From assembly GCF_004833285.1 (NCBI RefSeq), contig NZ_STFG01000001.1, forward strand, positions 591,119 through 655,118: a stretch of DNA of 64,000 bases, in the 5' to 3' direction. Position 1 is the first letter of the stretch; the number at the start of each line of letters is the position of its first letter. Positions 18,808 to 28,375 of this stretch are shown piece by piece. The notes below the pieces were generated by a model. That model ran no database searches. It had not been told where the DNA came from and saw only the letters and a list, made by a program, of their open reading frames with translations. The position numbers and the translations under genes are program-made. This DNA comes from Lampropedia puyangensis (GTDB taxonomy: Bacteria; Pseudomonadota; Gammaproteobacteria; Burkholderiales; Burkholderiaceae_C).

Positions 18808-20546
18808 TGGCATTGCGGCGCTTGGTGTTGCGTGATTTTGTGTTGGTACAGTCGTTGGAGCTGGATTTTCAAACGGGTTTCACCGTGCTCAGTGGGGAGA
18901 CTGGGGCAGGCAAATCCATTTTGGTTGACGCCATGCAAATGGCCTTGGGCGCACGAGCAGAGTCTGGTCTGGTGCGCGAAGGAGCTCAACGAGCAGATAT
19001 CGTTGCTGAGTTCGATCTCTCTGATAAGGCCGCACCGGCCTTGCATGCGTGGTTGCAAGCCCATGGTTTTGACGTGGATGAAACGGTAATTTTGCGCCGT
19101 ACGGTGGACAGTCAAGGCAAAAGCCGTGCGTGGATTAATGGGACGGTCGCCACGGTGGGGCAATTGCACACGTTGGGGGAAAGCCTAGTCGATATCCATG
19201 GCCAGCATGCTTGGCAAAGCTTGATGCGGGCGCAGTCTGTGCGCGAACTGCTTGATGCCTACGCGCAGGCTGATGATGCGCAAACCCAGCGTGCCTGGCG
19301 CGCGTGGCGAGATGCGACTGAAGCGCTGCAGCAGGCACAATCGAATGCGGCACGGCTGCGTCAAGACCGTGAACGCCTGCAATGGCAGATTGAAGAAATG
19401 GGGAAGCTGGCTCCTCAAGAAGGAGAGTGGGAGGCGCTCAATAGCCAACACACCAGACTCACACACCTTCAAGACCTGCAGCGTGCTGCCAGTCATGCAT
19501 GGACGCTGCTTGATGGCAGTGAGGGTGAGGTAGGAGCTACGCAAGCACTGAACCAAGCTGCGCAGGCTTTGGCAGAGCACCGTGCGATTGAGCCGCAATT
19601 TGCAGACTGGGAAAGCACCTTGCTGCAATTGCTTGATCAAGTCGCGGACGTTGCGCGCAGTTTGCGCGATTATGCGCAGTCGCAAGAGTGGGACGCCAAC
19701 GATCTGCAAAGTCTGGATGCGCGTGTAAGCCATTGGCTGACTTTGGCGCGACGCCATCGCCAGGCGCCTGAGGCGTTGCCTGCATTGTGGGCTCAGTGGA
19801 AGGTGGAGCTCAAGGCACTTGATGCAGGTATTGATCTGGAAGCCTTAAGCGCCACGGAGCAAAAGGCCAAGCACGAGCTTGACCATGCGGCGCAAGTGCT
19901 TTCACGTCAACGCCATGCAGTCGCGCCCCAACTTGCTGCCGCGGTGACAGAGGCGATGCAAGAGCTTGGCATGGCAGGAAGTGCGTTTTCCATCGCTATC
20001 AAGCCGCTGCCTGAGCCGCAGGCGCATGGCATAGACGAGATTGAGTTTTTGATTGCCAGCCATGCAGGTGGTACTCAGAAACCATTGGGAAAAGTCGCTT
20101 CTGGTGGTGAACTCTCTCGGATCAGTTTGGCAATTGCCGTATGCACTAGCCGACTGGGGTTGACGCAAACCTTGGTGTTCGATGAAGTGGATACGGGCAT
20201 TGGTGGTGCTGTTGCCCATAGTGTTGGGGCCTTGATGCACCGCTTGGGTCGCGACCGCCAAGTGCTCGCCGTCACGCATTTACCCCAAGTGGCTGCCTGT
20301 GCGGATCAGCATTTATTGGTGCAAAAAAATCGATCATCAGAAGGCGTTAGCAGTATGGTAGCGCCGGTGCTTGGAGAGGAGCGCGTGCATGAAATTGCAC
20401 GTATGCTGGGAAGCGAGGCGATGACCGGCGCGACCTTAGCCCACGCGCGTGAAATGCTGTTGGCAGGTGAATTCGACAGGCACAGCACGATGCAGGTTAA
20501 AGCAGGCCGAAAGACAGCATCAAATAAACGGAGCAAACATGCGTGA
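18807..20546 (+). CDS. recN: DNA repair ATPase RecN
   Basis: SMC-like ATPase that acts on double-strand breaks. Walker A GETGAGKS at 30-37, a long coiled-coil middle (about 155-360, rich in Q, A, R and L) and a C-terminal half with the signature ASGGELSR and Walker [13 protein letters not shown]. Length 579 is close to family (about 553); a basic tail after [10 protein letters not shown] adds roughly 25 residues. The ATG at 18807 follows GAAGGAGG by six bases. The end overlaps rapZ by 8 bases, giving a nadK-recN-rapZ coupled run. Confidence 0.96.
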   Translation: MALRRLVLRDFVLVQSLELDFQTGFTVLSGETGAGKSILVDAMQMALGARAESGLVREGAQRADIVAEFDLSDKAAPALHAWLQAHGFDVDETVILRRTVDSQGKSRAWINGTVATVGQLHTLGESLVDIHGQHAWQSLMRAQSVRELLDAYAQADDAQTQRAWRAWRDATEALQQAQSNAARLRQDRERLQWQIEEMGKLAPQEGEWEALNSQHTRLTHLQDLQRAASHAWTLLDGSEGEVGATQALNQAAQALAEHRAIEPQFADWESTLLQLLDQVADVARSLRDYAQSQEWDANDLQSLDARVSHWLTLARRHRQAPEALPALWAQWKVELKALDAGIDLEALSATEQKAKHELDHAAQVLSRQRHAVAPQLAAAVTEAMQELGMAGSAFSIAIKPLPEPQAHGIDEIEFLIASHAGGTQKPLGKVASGGELSRISLAIAVCTSRLGLTQTLVFDEVDTGIGGAVAHSVGALMHRLGRDRQVLAVTHLPQVAACADQHLLVQKNRSSEGVSSMVAPVLGEERVHEIARMLGSEAMTGATLAHAREMLLAGEFDRHSTMQVKAGRKTASNKRSKHA

Positions 20547-21423
20547 ATTGGTGGTAATGACCGGTATGTCCGGTTCAGGTAAATCCGTAGCCCTTAGTGC
20601 GCTGGAGGATGCCGGCTACTACTGTATTGATAATTTACCGCCAGAACTATTGATGGCCAGCTTGGCGCTTGAAAGAAACCAGCGCATTACTCAACTGGCC
20701 ATTGCTATTGATGCCCGAAATGCGGCATCTTTACCGCTGGTGCCCCATATTCTCGAGTCTGTGCGCCAGCAAGGGGTGAATGTCAAGGTCATATTCCTGG
20801 ATGCCTCGACCGATGCGCTGGTGCGCAGGTTTTCGGAAACGCGTCGCAAACACCCACTCGCGGCAGGGGAAGATGCGCATGGTGACGATGCTTTGGTTCA
20901 GATGATTTTGCGTGAGCGCCAATTGATGGGCGCGTTGCGCGACATGGCGTTAGTGATTGACACCAGCCACACCCGCGCAGCCCAACTGCAAAGCAACTTG
21001 AAAACGATTTTGGGGGTTGTGCAAGAGCACTTGACCTTGGTGTTTCAGTCCTTCTCATTCAAACGGGGTGTGCCGCGCGATGCCGATTATGTGTTTGATG
21101 TGCGCATGCTGCCCAATCCCCATTACGAGCCTGCGCTCAAAGTGTTGACTGGGATTGACCCGCCGGTAGCCGCCTATTTGGATGCCCAGCCTCTGGTGCG
21201 CAGCATGCAAGATGATATTGCAAGCTTTTTGCACAAGTGGCTGCCGTATCACGCTGAGAACCACCGCAGTTACGTCAGCGTCGCCATTGGATGTACTGGC
21301 GGGCAACATCGTTCGGTGTATTTAGTCGAGCGTCTCGCACAGGTCTTTGCGGCGCAGTGGGTGACACTCAAGCGACACCGGGAAATTGAACTCAGACAGG
21401 CGCCTCAGTCCGCAAACGGTTAA
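20539..21423 (+). CDS. rapZ: RNase adapter/nucleotide-binding protein RapZ
   Basis: RapZ/YvcJ family P-loop protein; in E. coli it controls amino-sugar synthesis by delivering the small RNA GlmZ to RNase E. Walker A GMSGSGKS at 9-16, the [12 protein letters not shown] motif and the C-terminal [16 protein letters not shown] are all present. The start at 20539 gives 294 residues (E. coli 284); the longer frame from 20449 lies inside recN. In betaproteobacteria rapZ commonly follows hprK; here it instead overlaps recN. No GlmZ-like RNA was looked for beyond this window. Confidence 0.95.
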   Translation: MRELVVMTGMSGSGKSVALSALEDAGYYCIDNLPPELLMASLALERNQRITQLAIAIDARNAASLPLVPHILESVRQQGVNVKVIFLDASTDALVRRFSETRRKHPLAAGEDAHGDDALVQMILRERQLMGALRDMALVIDTSHTRAAQLQSNLKTILGVVQEHLTLVFQSFSFKRGVPRDADYVFDVRMLPNPHYEPALKVLTGIDPPVAAYLDAQPLVRSMQDDIASFLHKWLPYHAENHRSYVSVAIGCTGGQHRSVYLVERLAQVFAAQWVTLKRHREIELRQAPQSANG

Positions 21424-21491
21424 CCTTGTTCAGAGACGTGCTTGGTTCTTGCTGCACTAATCGCCTAATAAGCCCTCATGGAGTGACTTGT

Positions 21492-22412
21492 ATGAACACA
21501 CTAAAAAAAGCAATACGCATTCCTCTTCGTGATTCAGAATTGGGCGAGGGGTTGACCATCAAACGTGCCTTGCCTACCCGTGCCCTTCGCACAGTTGGGC
21601 CTTGGTGCTTTTTGGACCATGCAGGCCCAGTTGCACACAATATGATGAATGTGGGCCCGCACCCTCATATTGGCTTGCAAACCTTCACTTGGATGATTGA
21701 AGGTGAAATCATGCACCGCGACAGCTTGGGCTATGAACAAGTGATTCGTGCAGGTCAGATTAATTTAATGACGTCAGGCCGTGGCATTAGCCACGTGGAA
21801 GAAGCCCACAGCACAGGGGGGTTACATTTAGTGCAACTTTGGATTGCATTGCCTGCATCCCACCGCCATGGCCCAGCGGCATTTGCCCATTACCCGGAAC
21901 TTCCTCGTTGGGACGATGGGGCTTGGCAATTCACCTTATTGGCCGGTAGTTTGGGGCAGCAGCACTCCCCTGTAGAAGTGTATTCACCATTGGTGGGTGT
22001 TGATATTCGGTTGACTGCGGGCGAGGCCAATGCCAATGTGAGCATGGAGCTCAACCCAACGTATGAATATGGTGTGTTGGTATTGAAAGGGCGGACCAAG
22101 ATCAATGGCGAGATGCTTGACCCCAGTGACTTTTTGTACTTATCAGCAGGGGCTGCGGTGCTTGAGTTGGCGCGCGATGGTCATGAGGATTTGCAACTGA
22201 TGGTTATCGGTGGCGAACCATTGGCGCAAACGCCCATCATTTGGTGGAATTTTGTTGGCTATAGCACCGAGGAAGTGGTGGAAGCAACCCGTGATTGGCA
22301 AGCGCACAGCGAGCGGTTTGGCACAGTACTTAATACACCGTTGAAGCGTTTGCCAGCCCCTTCTGTTGAGGGGCTAGTGTTGCATGCACACCAGCGCAAG
22401 AGCGAGGAGTAA
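21492..22412 (+). CDS. Pirin family protein
   Basis: A 306-residue bicupin. The N-terminal cupin has the pirin metal-binding pattern GPHPHIGLQTFTWM (two histidines), then HRDSLGYEQVIRAGQINLMTSGRGISHVEE, and LHLVQLWIALP later. Some pirins act as quercetin 2,3-dioxygenases, others as transcription cofactors; the sequence does not decide between them. The start at 21492 (MNTLKKAIRIPL) is preferred over an upstream frame beginning at 21426 because the extra residues have no pirin character. It sits 68 bases after rapZ and may share transcription with it. Confidence 0.9.
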   Translation: MNTLKKAIRIPLRDSELGEGLTIKRALPTRALRTVGPWCFLDHAGPVAHNMMNVGPHPHIGLQTFTWMIEGEIMHRDSLGYEQVIRAGQINLMTSGRGISHVEEAHSTGGLHLVQLWIALPASHRHGPAAFAHYPELPRWDDGAWQFTLLAGSLGQQHSPVEVYSPLVGVDIRLTAGEANANVSMELNPTYEYGVLVLKGRTKINGEMLDPSDFLYLSAGAAVLELARDGHEDLQLMVIGGEPLAQTPIIWWNFVGYSTEEVVEATRDWQAHSERFGTVLNTPLKRLPAPSVEGLVLHAHQRKSEE

Positions 22413-22489
22413 GTTCCTAGCGCAGTCTGGTGGATTGGCTGTTTTGCTCTTTTGATTTTAGGGTTGTTTAGCAGTCTAACTGCGGCTGG

Positions 22490-23440
22490 TCATCCTGGTC
22501 TACGTTGCGAAGAGGTGCCATTCTCGCTTGTAAATTTAGGTGTTGATTTTTCCTCTTGCACTGTCTGTTTTTGATCCGATAAGGCTTTGGCGATGCTGGC
22601 TGAAAGTAACAAGATCGCGCTGGAAAAATAGAGCCACATCAACAAGGCAACGAGCGAGCCAGCTGCACCATATGCTGAAACCGCTGCGGCCCCAGACAAG
22701 TAGATAGCCATTGCATGTTTGCCTAAGGTAAACAGCACTGCGCCAATGGCTGAGGCTATGATCAAGTGACGCAAAGAGGGTTTTGCGCCATCACTGATGC
22801 GCATCAGGCCCACAAAAAGTAGCAAGACAAACAGGAACGACAAACCTTCATTCAAGGATGACCACAGCCATGGGTGAATCCAGGAATCGCCCAGCATTCT
22901 GGCAACTACGCGCAGCACGGCAGATAGGACGAGGGATGCCATAAGCAGCCCACCCAGTGCCAGCATATAGCCTACACCCCGCAAGCGCAAAACAACCACC
23001 CACCACCAAGGTTGGTTGCCGTCTTTTGCGACGCCCCAAATCATTTTGAGCGAGTCTTGCAGGGCAACAAACACACCGGTTGCCGCCATCAACAGCACAC
23101 CAAAGGCAATCACACTGGCGATCAATCCTTGGGTGGGGGCAGTGGCACTTTGCATCGCTTGCTGAATAGCGGAGGCAACTTGCGGGCCGGTTACTGCTTG
23201 AATTTGAGTCAGTACCGTGTCTTGAATCATGTTGCGATCAAGCCACCAGCCCAAGCCAGCAACCATCAAGACAAGCAATGGAGCCAAACTGAGCATGGCA
23301 TAAAAAGCCATGGATGCACTCATGCGCATTCCATCAACGGCCATCCAGTGCATCACGCCTTGAACTGGCCAAGAGTTCAGCGCCCGCTGTTGAAGGCCGT
23401 GTGCAGAAGTTGCTGTTGGGACTTGTTTTTCGCTGTTCAT
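22490..23440 (-). CDS. YihY/BrkB family inner-membrane protein
   Basis: A 316-residue membrane protein with about six helices. The family opening is clear: DGMRMSASMAFYAMLSLAPLLVL, with later helices GVLLMAATGVFVALQDSLKMIWGV, GVGYMLALGGLLMASLVLSAVLRVV and the C-terminal AYGAAGSLVALLMWLYFSSAILLLSA. The usual annotation as ribonuclease BN is historical and probably wrong; the function remains unclear. The start at 23440 is chosen over 23473 since the extra 11 residues are not conserved in type. It is convergent with the pirin gene and lies upstream of none of its neighbours in an operon sense. Confidence 0.9.
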   Translation of the reverse strand: MNSEKQVPTATSAHGLQQRALNSWPVQGVMHWMAVDGMRMSASMAFYAMLSLAPLLVLMVAGLGWWLDRNMIQDTVLTQIQAVTGPQVASAIQQAMQSATAPTQGLIASVIAFGVLLMAATGVFVALQDSLKMIWGVAKDGNQPWWWVVVLRLRGVGYMLALGGLLMASLVLSAVLRVVARMLGDSWIHPWLWSSLNEGLSFLFVLLLFVGLMRISDGAKPSLRHLIIASAIGAVLFTLGKHAMAIYLSGAAAVSAYGAAGSLVALLMWLYFSSAILLLSASIAKALSDQKQTVQEEKSTPKFTSENGTSSQRRPG

Positions 23441-23580
23441 GGATGCCACTTTAACAGCCACAAGAAAATACACCGAGCCGTTTTGATGATTGAATCATGC
23501 TAGGCGCTTTAGATACATTGGCCTATGCACAGTTTGATTTAGAACGTGAGCACATTCTAAAAGGAGAGAAGAGAGCCGCA

Positions 23581-24198
23581 TCAGGCTAGATGTGTTGAAG
23601 CATTGGGTCGCCAATAGGTTTTGTTATAGCTTGTCACGGTGCCGCTTTCCAAGTCGAAGGCGAGGCGCTCGGTCAGGGTTTCTAAGGCTCGGCCGTAGAG
23701 GTGAAAGAGCAGGGTGCGGCCTTCGCCGCGCATGTGAATGCTGTGGATGTCGTCACCTAAATACGCAGCCGATGTGCCGGGTTGCACAATCAGTTCGCGT
23801 TCCAGCTCCAGCGTGCCGCGTTGCGGGTCGCTGCCATCATCGGTGCGGCGGTAGATGCGGTTGATTTCTTGCCCTTGGATGGCGACGATCACGGCCCAGG
23901 TGCGGTGGTCGTGCGGTACGGAGTTTTTGCCTGGCAGCTGCGTGTTCAGGTAGAGCGCGTAGCTTTGGTCGGGGTTGGTGTGCAGTGCATAACGGGTGGA
24001 GAGGGAGCCGTTTTGCGGGGCGGGGAAATCCTCCGGTGCAAACCATTCTTTGTGTGCGGCCAAGCGTTCCAGAATCGCAGCGGTTTCTTTTAAGGTTTCG
24101 CGATCAATGCCGCGCTGGGCGTGCAGTTGCTGGATTTCTGCCATCGTGGCGCTCACACCGGCGGCGCGTGCGGTGGCTATTTCGCTGTGTTGTGTCAT
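23581..24198 (-). CDS. Thiol dioxygenase (cysteine dioxygenase type I family)
   Basis: A 205-residue cupin that should oxidise a thiol to a sulfinic acid with non-haem iron. Metal ligands are visible as HDH (His96, His98) and SIH (His155). Ser153 and the pair H166-L-Y168 (LFHLY) match the catalytic serine/histidine/tyrosine set of cysteine dioxygenase. Arg69 (STRY) sits where mammalian CDO binds the cysteine carboxylate with Arg60. The cysteine that forms the Cys-Tyr crosslink in mammals is absent, as usual in bacteria. It is the last gene of a same-strand run with an ABC importer and a rhodanese fusion, 53 bases after permease 2. Possible substrates are cysteine, 3-mercaptopropionate or mercaptosuccinate; sequence alone does not settle this. 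Confidence 0.82.
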   Translation of the reverse strand: MTQHSEIATARAAGVSATMAEIQQLHAQRGIDRETLKETAAILERLAAHKEWFAPEDFPAPQNGSLSTRYALHTNPDQSYALYLNTQLPGKNSVPHDHRTWAVIVAIQGQEINRIYRRTDDGSDPQRGTLELERELIVQPGTSAAYLGDDIHSIHMRGEGRTLLFHLYGRALETLTERLAFDLESGTVTSYNKTYWRPNASTHLA

Positions 24199-24251
24199 GG
24201 TGTGCTTCTCTGTTGGGGTTTCAGAATTTTGTTTGCGTGTGTTTGAGCTGC

Positions 24252-25052
24252 TTAGCGCATCAGTTTTTCAAGGCCGATGGTTTTCTCCACCCCCACCACA
24301 ACGAGGATGGAGAGCAAGACCATCGTCACCGAAATAGCAGCCACCACCGGATCGTTGTTGTACGAGGCGTAGCTGTAGAGCTGGATGGGCAGCACGCTGA
24401 AGTTGGTGCCGCTCAAAAAGAGCGATAGGCCGACGTTGTCAAACGAGACGATGAAGGCAAAGAGCGCGCCCGCAAAGAGGCCGGGGCCCAGTTGCGGCAA
24501 AGTCACCAAGCGGAAGGTTTGCCACGGCGTGGCGCCCAAGTTTTGCGCGGCCAGTTCTTGGCGGGTGTCAAAGGCCATCAAACTGGCGGAGACGGTGCGG
24601 ATCACATAAGGCAAGGTCAGCGCCAAATGCGCAACAAACAAGCGCGAGGGTTGGTGTGACCAGCCGTATTGCGAGAACACGGCCAGAATGGCCAAGCCGC
24701 TGAGGATCATGGGCACAAAAAGCGGCGTCATCAGCACCGTGCGCAGCAGCGATTGGCCGGTAAAACGGCTGCGGTTCAAACCCAGCGAGGCGGCCAAGCC
24801 CAGCACCACGGCGGCCGCGGCTGTGCCTACGCCTAGCAGCAGGCTGTTCCACGCGGCTTGCAGAAACTCGGTGCGCTGGGCGATTTGGGCATACCACTTG
24901 AAGGAGATGCCTTCATCGGGCCAGCTCATGAAGTCGTGCGTGGTCAGCGAGACGGCGAACACCAGCAGCAGTGGGCCAATGACGAAGATCACCACCAGCG
25001 CACTCCACAGCGCCAGCCAACGGTTGGAGGAGGATGTTGTCGTACGGCTCAT
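24252..25052 (-). CDS. ABC transporter permease (PotC-type)
   Basis: A 266-residue inner-membrane permease of the spermidine/putrescine (Pot) class with six helices and the coupling-loop motif LAAQNLGATPWQTFRLVTLPQLGPGL. It overlaps the other permease by 4 bases. Together with the upstream permease, ATPase and binding protein it makes a complete importer. The Pot class covers polyamines, thiamine, phosphonates, opines and other small charged compounds, so the class name does not fix the substrate. The sulfur-oxidising neighbours suggest an organosulfur compound. Confidence 0.9.
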   Translation of the reverse strand: MSRTTTSSSNRWLALWSALVVIFVIGPLLLVFAVSLTTHDFMSWPDEGISFKWYAQIAQRTEFLQAAWNSLLLGVGTAAAAVVLGLAASLGLNRSRFTGQSLLRTVLMTPLFVPMILSGLAILAVFSQYGWSHQPSRLFVAHLALTLPYVIRTVSASLMAFDTRQELAAQNLGATPWQTFRLVTLPQLGPGLFAGALFAFIVSFDNVGLSLFLSGTNFSVLPIQLYSYASYNNDPVVAAISVTMVLLSILVVVGVEKTIGLEKLMR

Positions 25053-25918
25053 GATTTACCTCCGCCCACCAAGTTGGGGCGCTCGCCCAGTTTGGCGGCG
25101 ACGGCCACTACTGCCCATACGGCAATGAACAAGATGGCGGCCACGGTGGCAGCTTCACGCCATTCGAGGTAGTTGATGGCGAGGTCGTAAATTTCGGATG
25201 CCATGACTTTCATATTCGTGCCGCCCAGCAAATCGGGGGTGACGTAGGCGCTGGCACTCATGGTGAAGACCAAGATCGAGCCAGCCACAATGCCCGGTGT
25301 GCACAGCGGCAAGATGACGTGCCAAATCACGCGCCAGCGGCTTGCGCCTAGGTTTTGGGCGGCCAGCAGCAAGCTGTTGTCGATCTTCAAAACCGAGGTC
25401 ATCAGGCACAGCAGCATGTAGCCAAAGTAGACATGCGTCAGGCCGATGACCACGCCGGTGACGTTGTACATCAGCGTGACTGCGGGCAGGCCAAAGTGCG
25501 CCAACCAGCCATTGAGTAAACCTTTGGGGCCAAGCAAAACCACCCAAGCCAGCGTGCGCACGACCAAGCTGGTCAGCAGTGGCGATAGCAGGAGGATGGC
25601 TAAGAAGGCGCGTTTGCGGGGGCTGAGTTCGCGCATGTACAGCGCCACGGGAAACGCCAGCACCAGCGATGCCAGCACCGTTGCCAAGCTGATGCCCAGC
25701 GTGCGCAGCATCAAGCGCAGGTTGTAGGAGTCGGCGAAAAAGCTCTCGTAGCGCGCCAGCGTGAAGGCCCAGCTGCCATCGCTTTGCGTCTCGATCACAC
25801 TGGCGATCAAGAGCTGCAAAACAGGCGCTAAAAACAGCACGCCGATGAAGGCTGTAGCCGGGGCGAGCAGCAGCCAGTGCTTAGAGGGGGATGAGGCAGA
25901 AGCGGTGGTCATGCTCAT
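25049..25918 (-). CDS. ABC transporter permease (PotB-type)
   Basis: A 289-residue permease with six helices; an N-terminal cytoplasmic segment, then PATAFIGVLFLAPVLQLLIAS and the coupling-loop motif LLAAQNLGASRWRVIWHVILPLCTPG. Its start codon overlaps the ATPase stop by 4 bases and its stop overlaps the PotC-type start by 4 bases, so the three cytoplasmic/membrane subunits are translated in a coupled series. Confidence 0.9.
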   Translation of the reverse strand: MSMTTASASSPSKHWLLLAPATAFIGVLFLAPVLQLLIASVIETQSDGSWAFTLARYESFFADSYNLRLMLRTLGISLATVLASLVLAFPVALYMRELSPRKRAFLAILLLSPLLTSLVVRTLAWVVLLGPKGLLNGWLAHFGLPAVTLMYNVTGVVIGLTHVYFGYMLLCLMTSVLKIDNSLLLAAQNLGASRWRVIWHVILPLCTPGIVAGSILVFTMSASAYVTPDLLGGTNMKVMASEIYDLAINYLEWREAATVAAILFIAVWAVVAVAAKLGERPNLVGGGKS

Positions 25919-27075
25919 TCCTTAGGCAGGGCGATGGTGTCGGCCACGGCCCATTGCGCAAACAGCGGTGCGTTGCCTTGCAGCGCGTCCATCCACGGGC
26001 CAGCGGCTTGCTCACCGCGCAGCTCTTGCCCCAAGCAGCGGATGGTGAATTGCACGGTGGAGCCTAAATATTCCAGATTCAACAGCTCGGCTGGCACGCT
26101 GTTTATGCCAGCGGCATCTGTTGCGCCTTCAACACTTAAGCGCAAGCTGTGCGATGGGATGGCGTAGCTGCGGTGGTCAGAGTGGGCGTTCAAGGGCGCA
26201 GGCACCTGCAAGGCGGCGGGAGGCGCAGCCTCCGTCATTGCCGCCGCCAATTGGTATTGGCCGTTGCCAATTGGGGTGACTGGGCCGGTGAGCACATTGG
26301 TATGGCCGACAAAGGCCGCGACAAAGCGCGTAGCCGGTTGGGTGAAAATTTCACGTGGGGTGGCAAATTGCTGCAAACGCCCATGGCCGAGGATGGCTAC
26401 GCGATCTGAGGTGGAGAATGCCTCATCCAAATCGTGGGTGACCAAAATGGTGGTCATGCCTGTGAGGCGGTGAATCTCGACAAAATCGCGGCGCAGTTCT
26501 TGGCGCAGCTTTGCATCCAAATTGCTCAGTGGCTCATCGAGCAGCAGCAGGCGAGGCTCCAGCACCAAAGCGCGGGCCAAGGCCACGCGCTGCTGCTGCC
26601 CGCCTGAGAGTTCACGTGGGTAGCGCTTGGCTAAGCCATCCAAGCGCACCAGCTCCAGAATGCGGCCCACGCGGGTGGCGATGTCGGACTTGCTCACCTT
26701 GGCCATGCGCAGGCCAAAGGCGATGTTGTCAAACACACTCATGTGGGGGAAGAGCGCGTAGTTTTGGAACACCATGGCCGCACCGCGCTGGTGGCTGGGT
26801 ACGTGCTCAAGCTGGCGGCCATCCAAGGTGATGCGACCCGCATTGGGCTGAATAAAACCCGCAATCATGTGCAAGGTGGTGGTCTTGCCGCAGCCCGATG
26901 GCCCCAAGAGCGAGATGAACTCGCCTTGCTGGATCTCCAGATTCAGGCTTTCAACGGCGGTGTGATCACCAAAGGTTTTACGCAGCCCTTGCAGGGAGAG
27001 AAAGCCGGTTTCTTCCGAAAACAAGTTCGCAGGGCGGGTATCCATGGCTTGCAATGATGGCGGGTGGTTGGACAT
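25915..27075 (-). CDS. ABC transporter ATP-binding protein (PotA-type)
   Basis: A 386-residue ATPase. Walker A GPSGCGKTT lies near 58-66; the Q-loop VFQNYALFPHMSVFDNIAFGLRM, signature LSGGQQQR, Walker B LLLLDEPLSNLDAKLR and the H-loop LVTHDLDEAFS follow. The C-terminal part (about 265-386) is a TOBE regulatory domain (VGHTNVLTGPV). An N-terminal extension of about 25 residues precedes the first strand. It lies 14 bases after the binding-protein gene. Confidence 0.93.
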   Translation of the reverse strand: MSNHPPSLQAMDTRPANLFSEETGFLSLQGLRKTFGDHTAVESLNLEIQQGEFISLLGPSGCGKTTTLHMIAGFIQPNAGRITLDGRQLEHVPSHQRGAAMVFQNYALFPHMSVFDNIAFGLRMAKVSKSDIATRVGRILELVRLDGLAKRYPRELSGGQQQRVALARALVLEPRLLLLDEPLSNLDAKLRQELRRDFVEIHRLTGMTTILVTHDLDEAFSTSDRVAILGHGRLQQFATPREIFTQPATRFVAAFVGHTNVLTGPVTPIGNGQYQLAAAMTEAAPPAALQVPAPLNAHSDHRSYAIPSHSLRLSVEGATDAAGINSVPAELLNLEYLGSTVQFTIRCLGQELRGEQAAGPWMDALQGNAPLFAQWAVADTIALPKE

Positions 27076-27089
27076 GCTGAATCCGATGC

Positions 27090-28157
27090 TCAGCGCTCTA
27101 GCGCGCGTTCGAGTTTGCGGGTCCAGTCGCGACGATCTTTGACGAGGACGTCATTGTCGATCTTAGGCTGAGCGGCCAACACGGTTTGGGTAGGCACGCC
27201 CAAGACGACTAAGTCAGCAGGTACTTCGACCTTGGTGTTCACTGGGCTGTAGAACAGCTCACGCACCAAAGTTTGCTGCGATTGTGGCGCGAGGAACCAG
27301 TTGATGAACTTTTGCGCACCAGCGGCATTGGGCGCGCCCTTCACAGGGGCAACCATGGTGTAGCTGGGAATGGCGCCTTCTTTGGGCAGCACAAAGGCCA
27401 GATCGGGCAGCTTGCGCACCAGTGGCAGTGTGCGGATGGTGGCGCTCACGCCGACTTGGTATTCACCCAAGAGGATTTTTTCTTCATGCTTGGCGGCAGC
27501 GGGTTCGAGCACACGGGCGCATTTGGCCAGCTCGGTAAAGCGGGAGATGCCTTGGTCGATCTTGCTCACGTCAGCACCAGCGAGCATCAGCACGGCATTG
27601 AGGGTATAGACCTGACCGGCTTTTTCCAAGCCGAGGTGGTTGCAGAACTCGGGGCGAGCGAGGTCATTCCAGCTGGTGGGAGCGGCCCAACCGTTTTTGG
27701 CGAACGCATCTTTGCGGTAGTAAATGCCGGTGACAAAAGCGCCAATGCCTACGCCATCATTGTCTTTGGCACGTGCGCCTTCGGCTGTGTCTTGGTAGTT
27801 GGTGACGATGGTCGTGTCAATCGGCGCCAGCAGGTCTTGGGTGGAGGCCAGGCGCTGGGTCACGTTCTCAAACAGCACCACATCGTATTCAGGCGCGTTG
27901 CGGGTGGCGGCCAACTTGGCGACGTTGTTGGGCGCGGTGCCGGGAACCCAGTCGATGGTGACGTTATTGTCTTTCTCAAACTGGGCGAAGATTTTTTTGT
28001 AAGTCTCATCAAGCTGGCCACCGAAGGATGCCACCACGATGCGGTTTTGGCGCGTGTCGGCGCCTTGCGCTTGGGCTGCCAGCGGCAGCACGGCGGTCAA
28101 GACGGTAGCGGCCAAACCGACTTGGGTGAAAAGGCGACGGGAGAAGGGCAATGCCAT
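27090..28157 (-). CDS. ABC transporter substrate-binding protein (PotD-type)
   Basis: A 355-residue periplasmic binding protein. The signal peptide starts FSRRLFTQVGLAATVLTA and ends at AQAQG; the S-R-R-x-F pattern suggests Tat export. The mature part has the extracellular solute-binding family 1 pattern: IVVASFGGQLDETYKKIFAQF, then YDVVLFENV and AVLMLAGAD. The start at 28157 follows AGGAA by seven bases; the frame runs on to 28232 but with residues unlike a signal peptide. It is the first gene of the importer, 218 bases after the rhodanese-hydrolase fusion. Confidence 0.88.
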   Translation of the reverse strand: MALPFSRRLFTQVGLAATVLTAVLPLAAQAQGADTRQNRIVVASFGGQLDETYKKIFAQFEKDNNVTIDWVPGTAPNNVAKLAATRNAPEYDVVLFENVTQRLASTQDLLAPIDTTIVTNYQDTAEGARAKDNDGVGIGAFVTGIYYRKDAFAKNGWAAPTSWNDLARPEFCNHLGLEKAGQVYTLNAVLMLAGADVSKIDQGISRFTELAKCARVLEPAAAKHEEKILLGEYQVGVSATIRTLPLVRKLPDLAFVLPKEGAIPSYTMVAPVKGAPNAAGAQKFINWFLAPQSQQTLVRELFYSPVNTKVEVPADLVVLGVPTQTVLAAQPKIDNDVLVKDRRDWTRKLERALER

Positions 28158-28375
28158 GGGGTGTTCCTGTTCTGGTTCAATGAATGCCGGCTGAGTTGTT
28201 GGATGCGGCATGGATTGGAGAGGGTGTTTCAAACGTGAAGGGTGAACGCGTGCTCGGTGGTCAACATCGCACGGCGTTGCACCACGGCATGCCGTGCGCG
28301 CTGCAGTGTGTGGTTATCTTGTGCATGGGCTTGGCGTTCGGCTTCACGTCGGTTTTACGTTGGGTGTGCTGCGGG

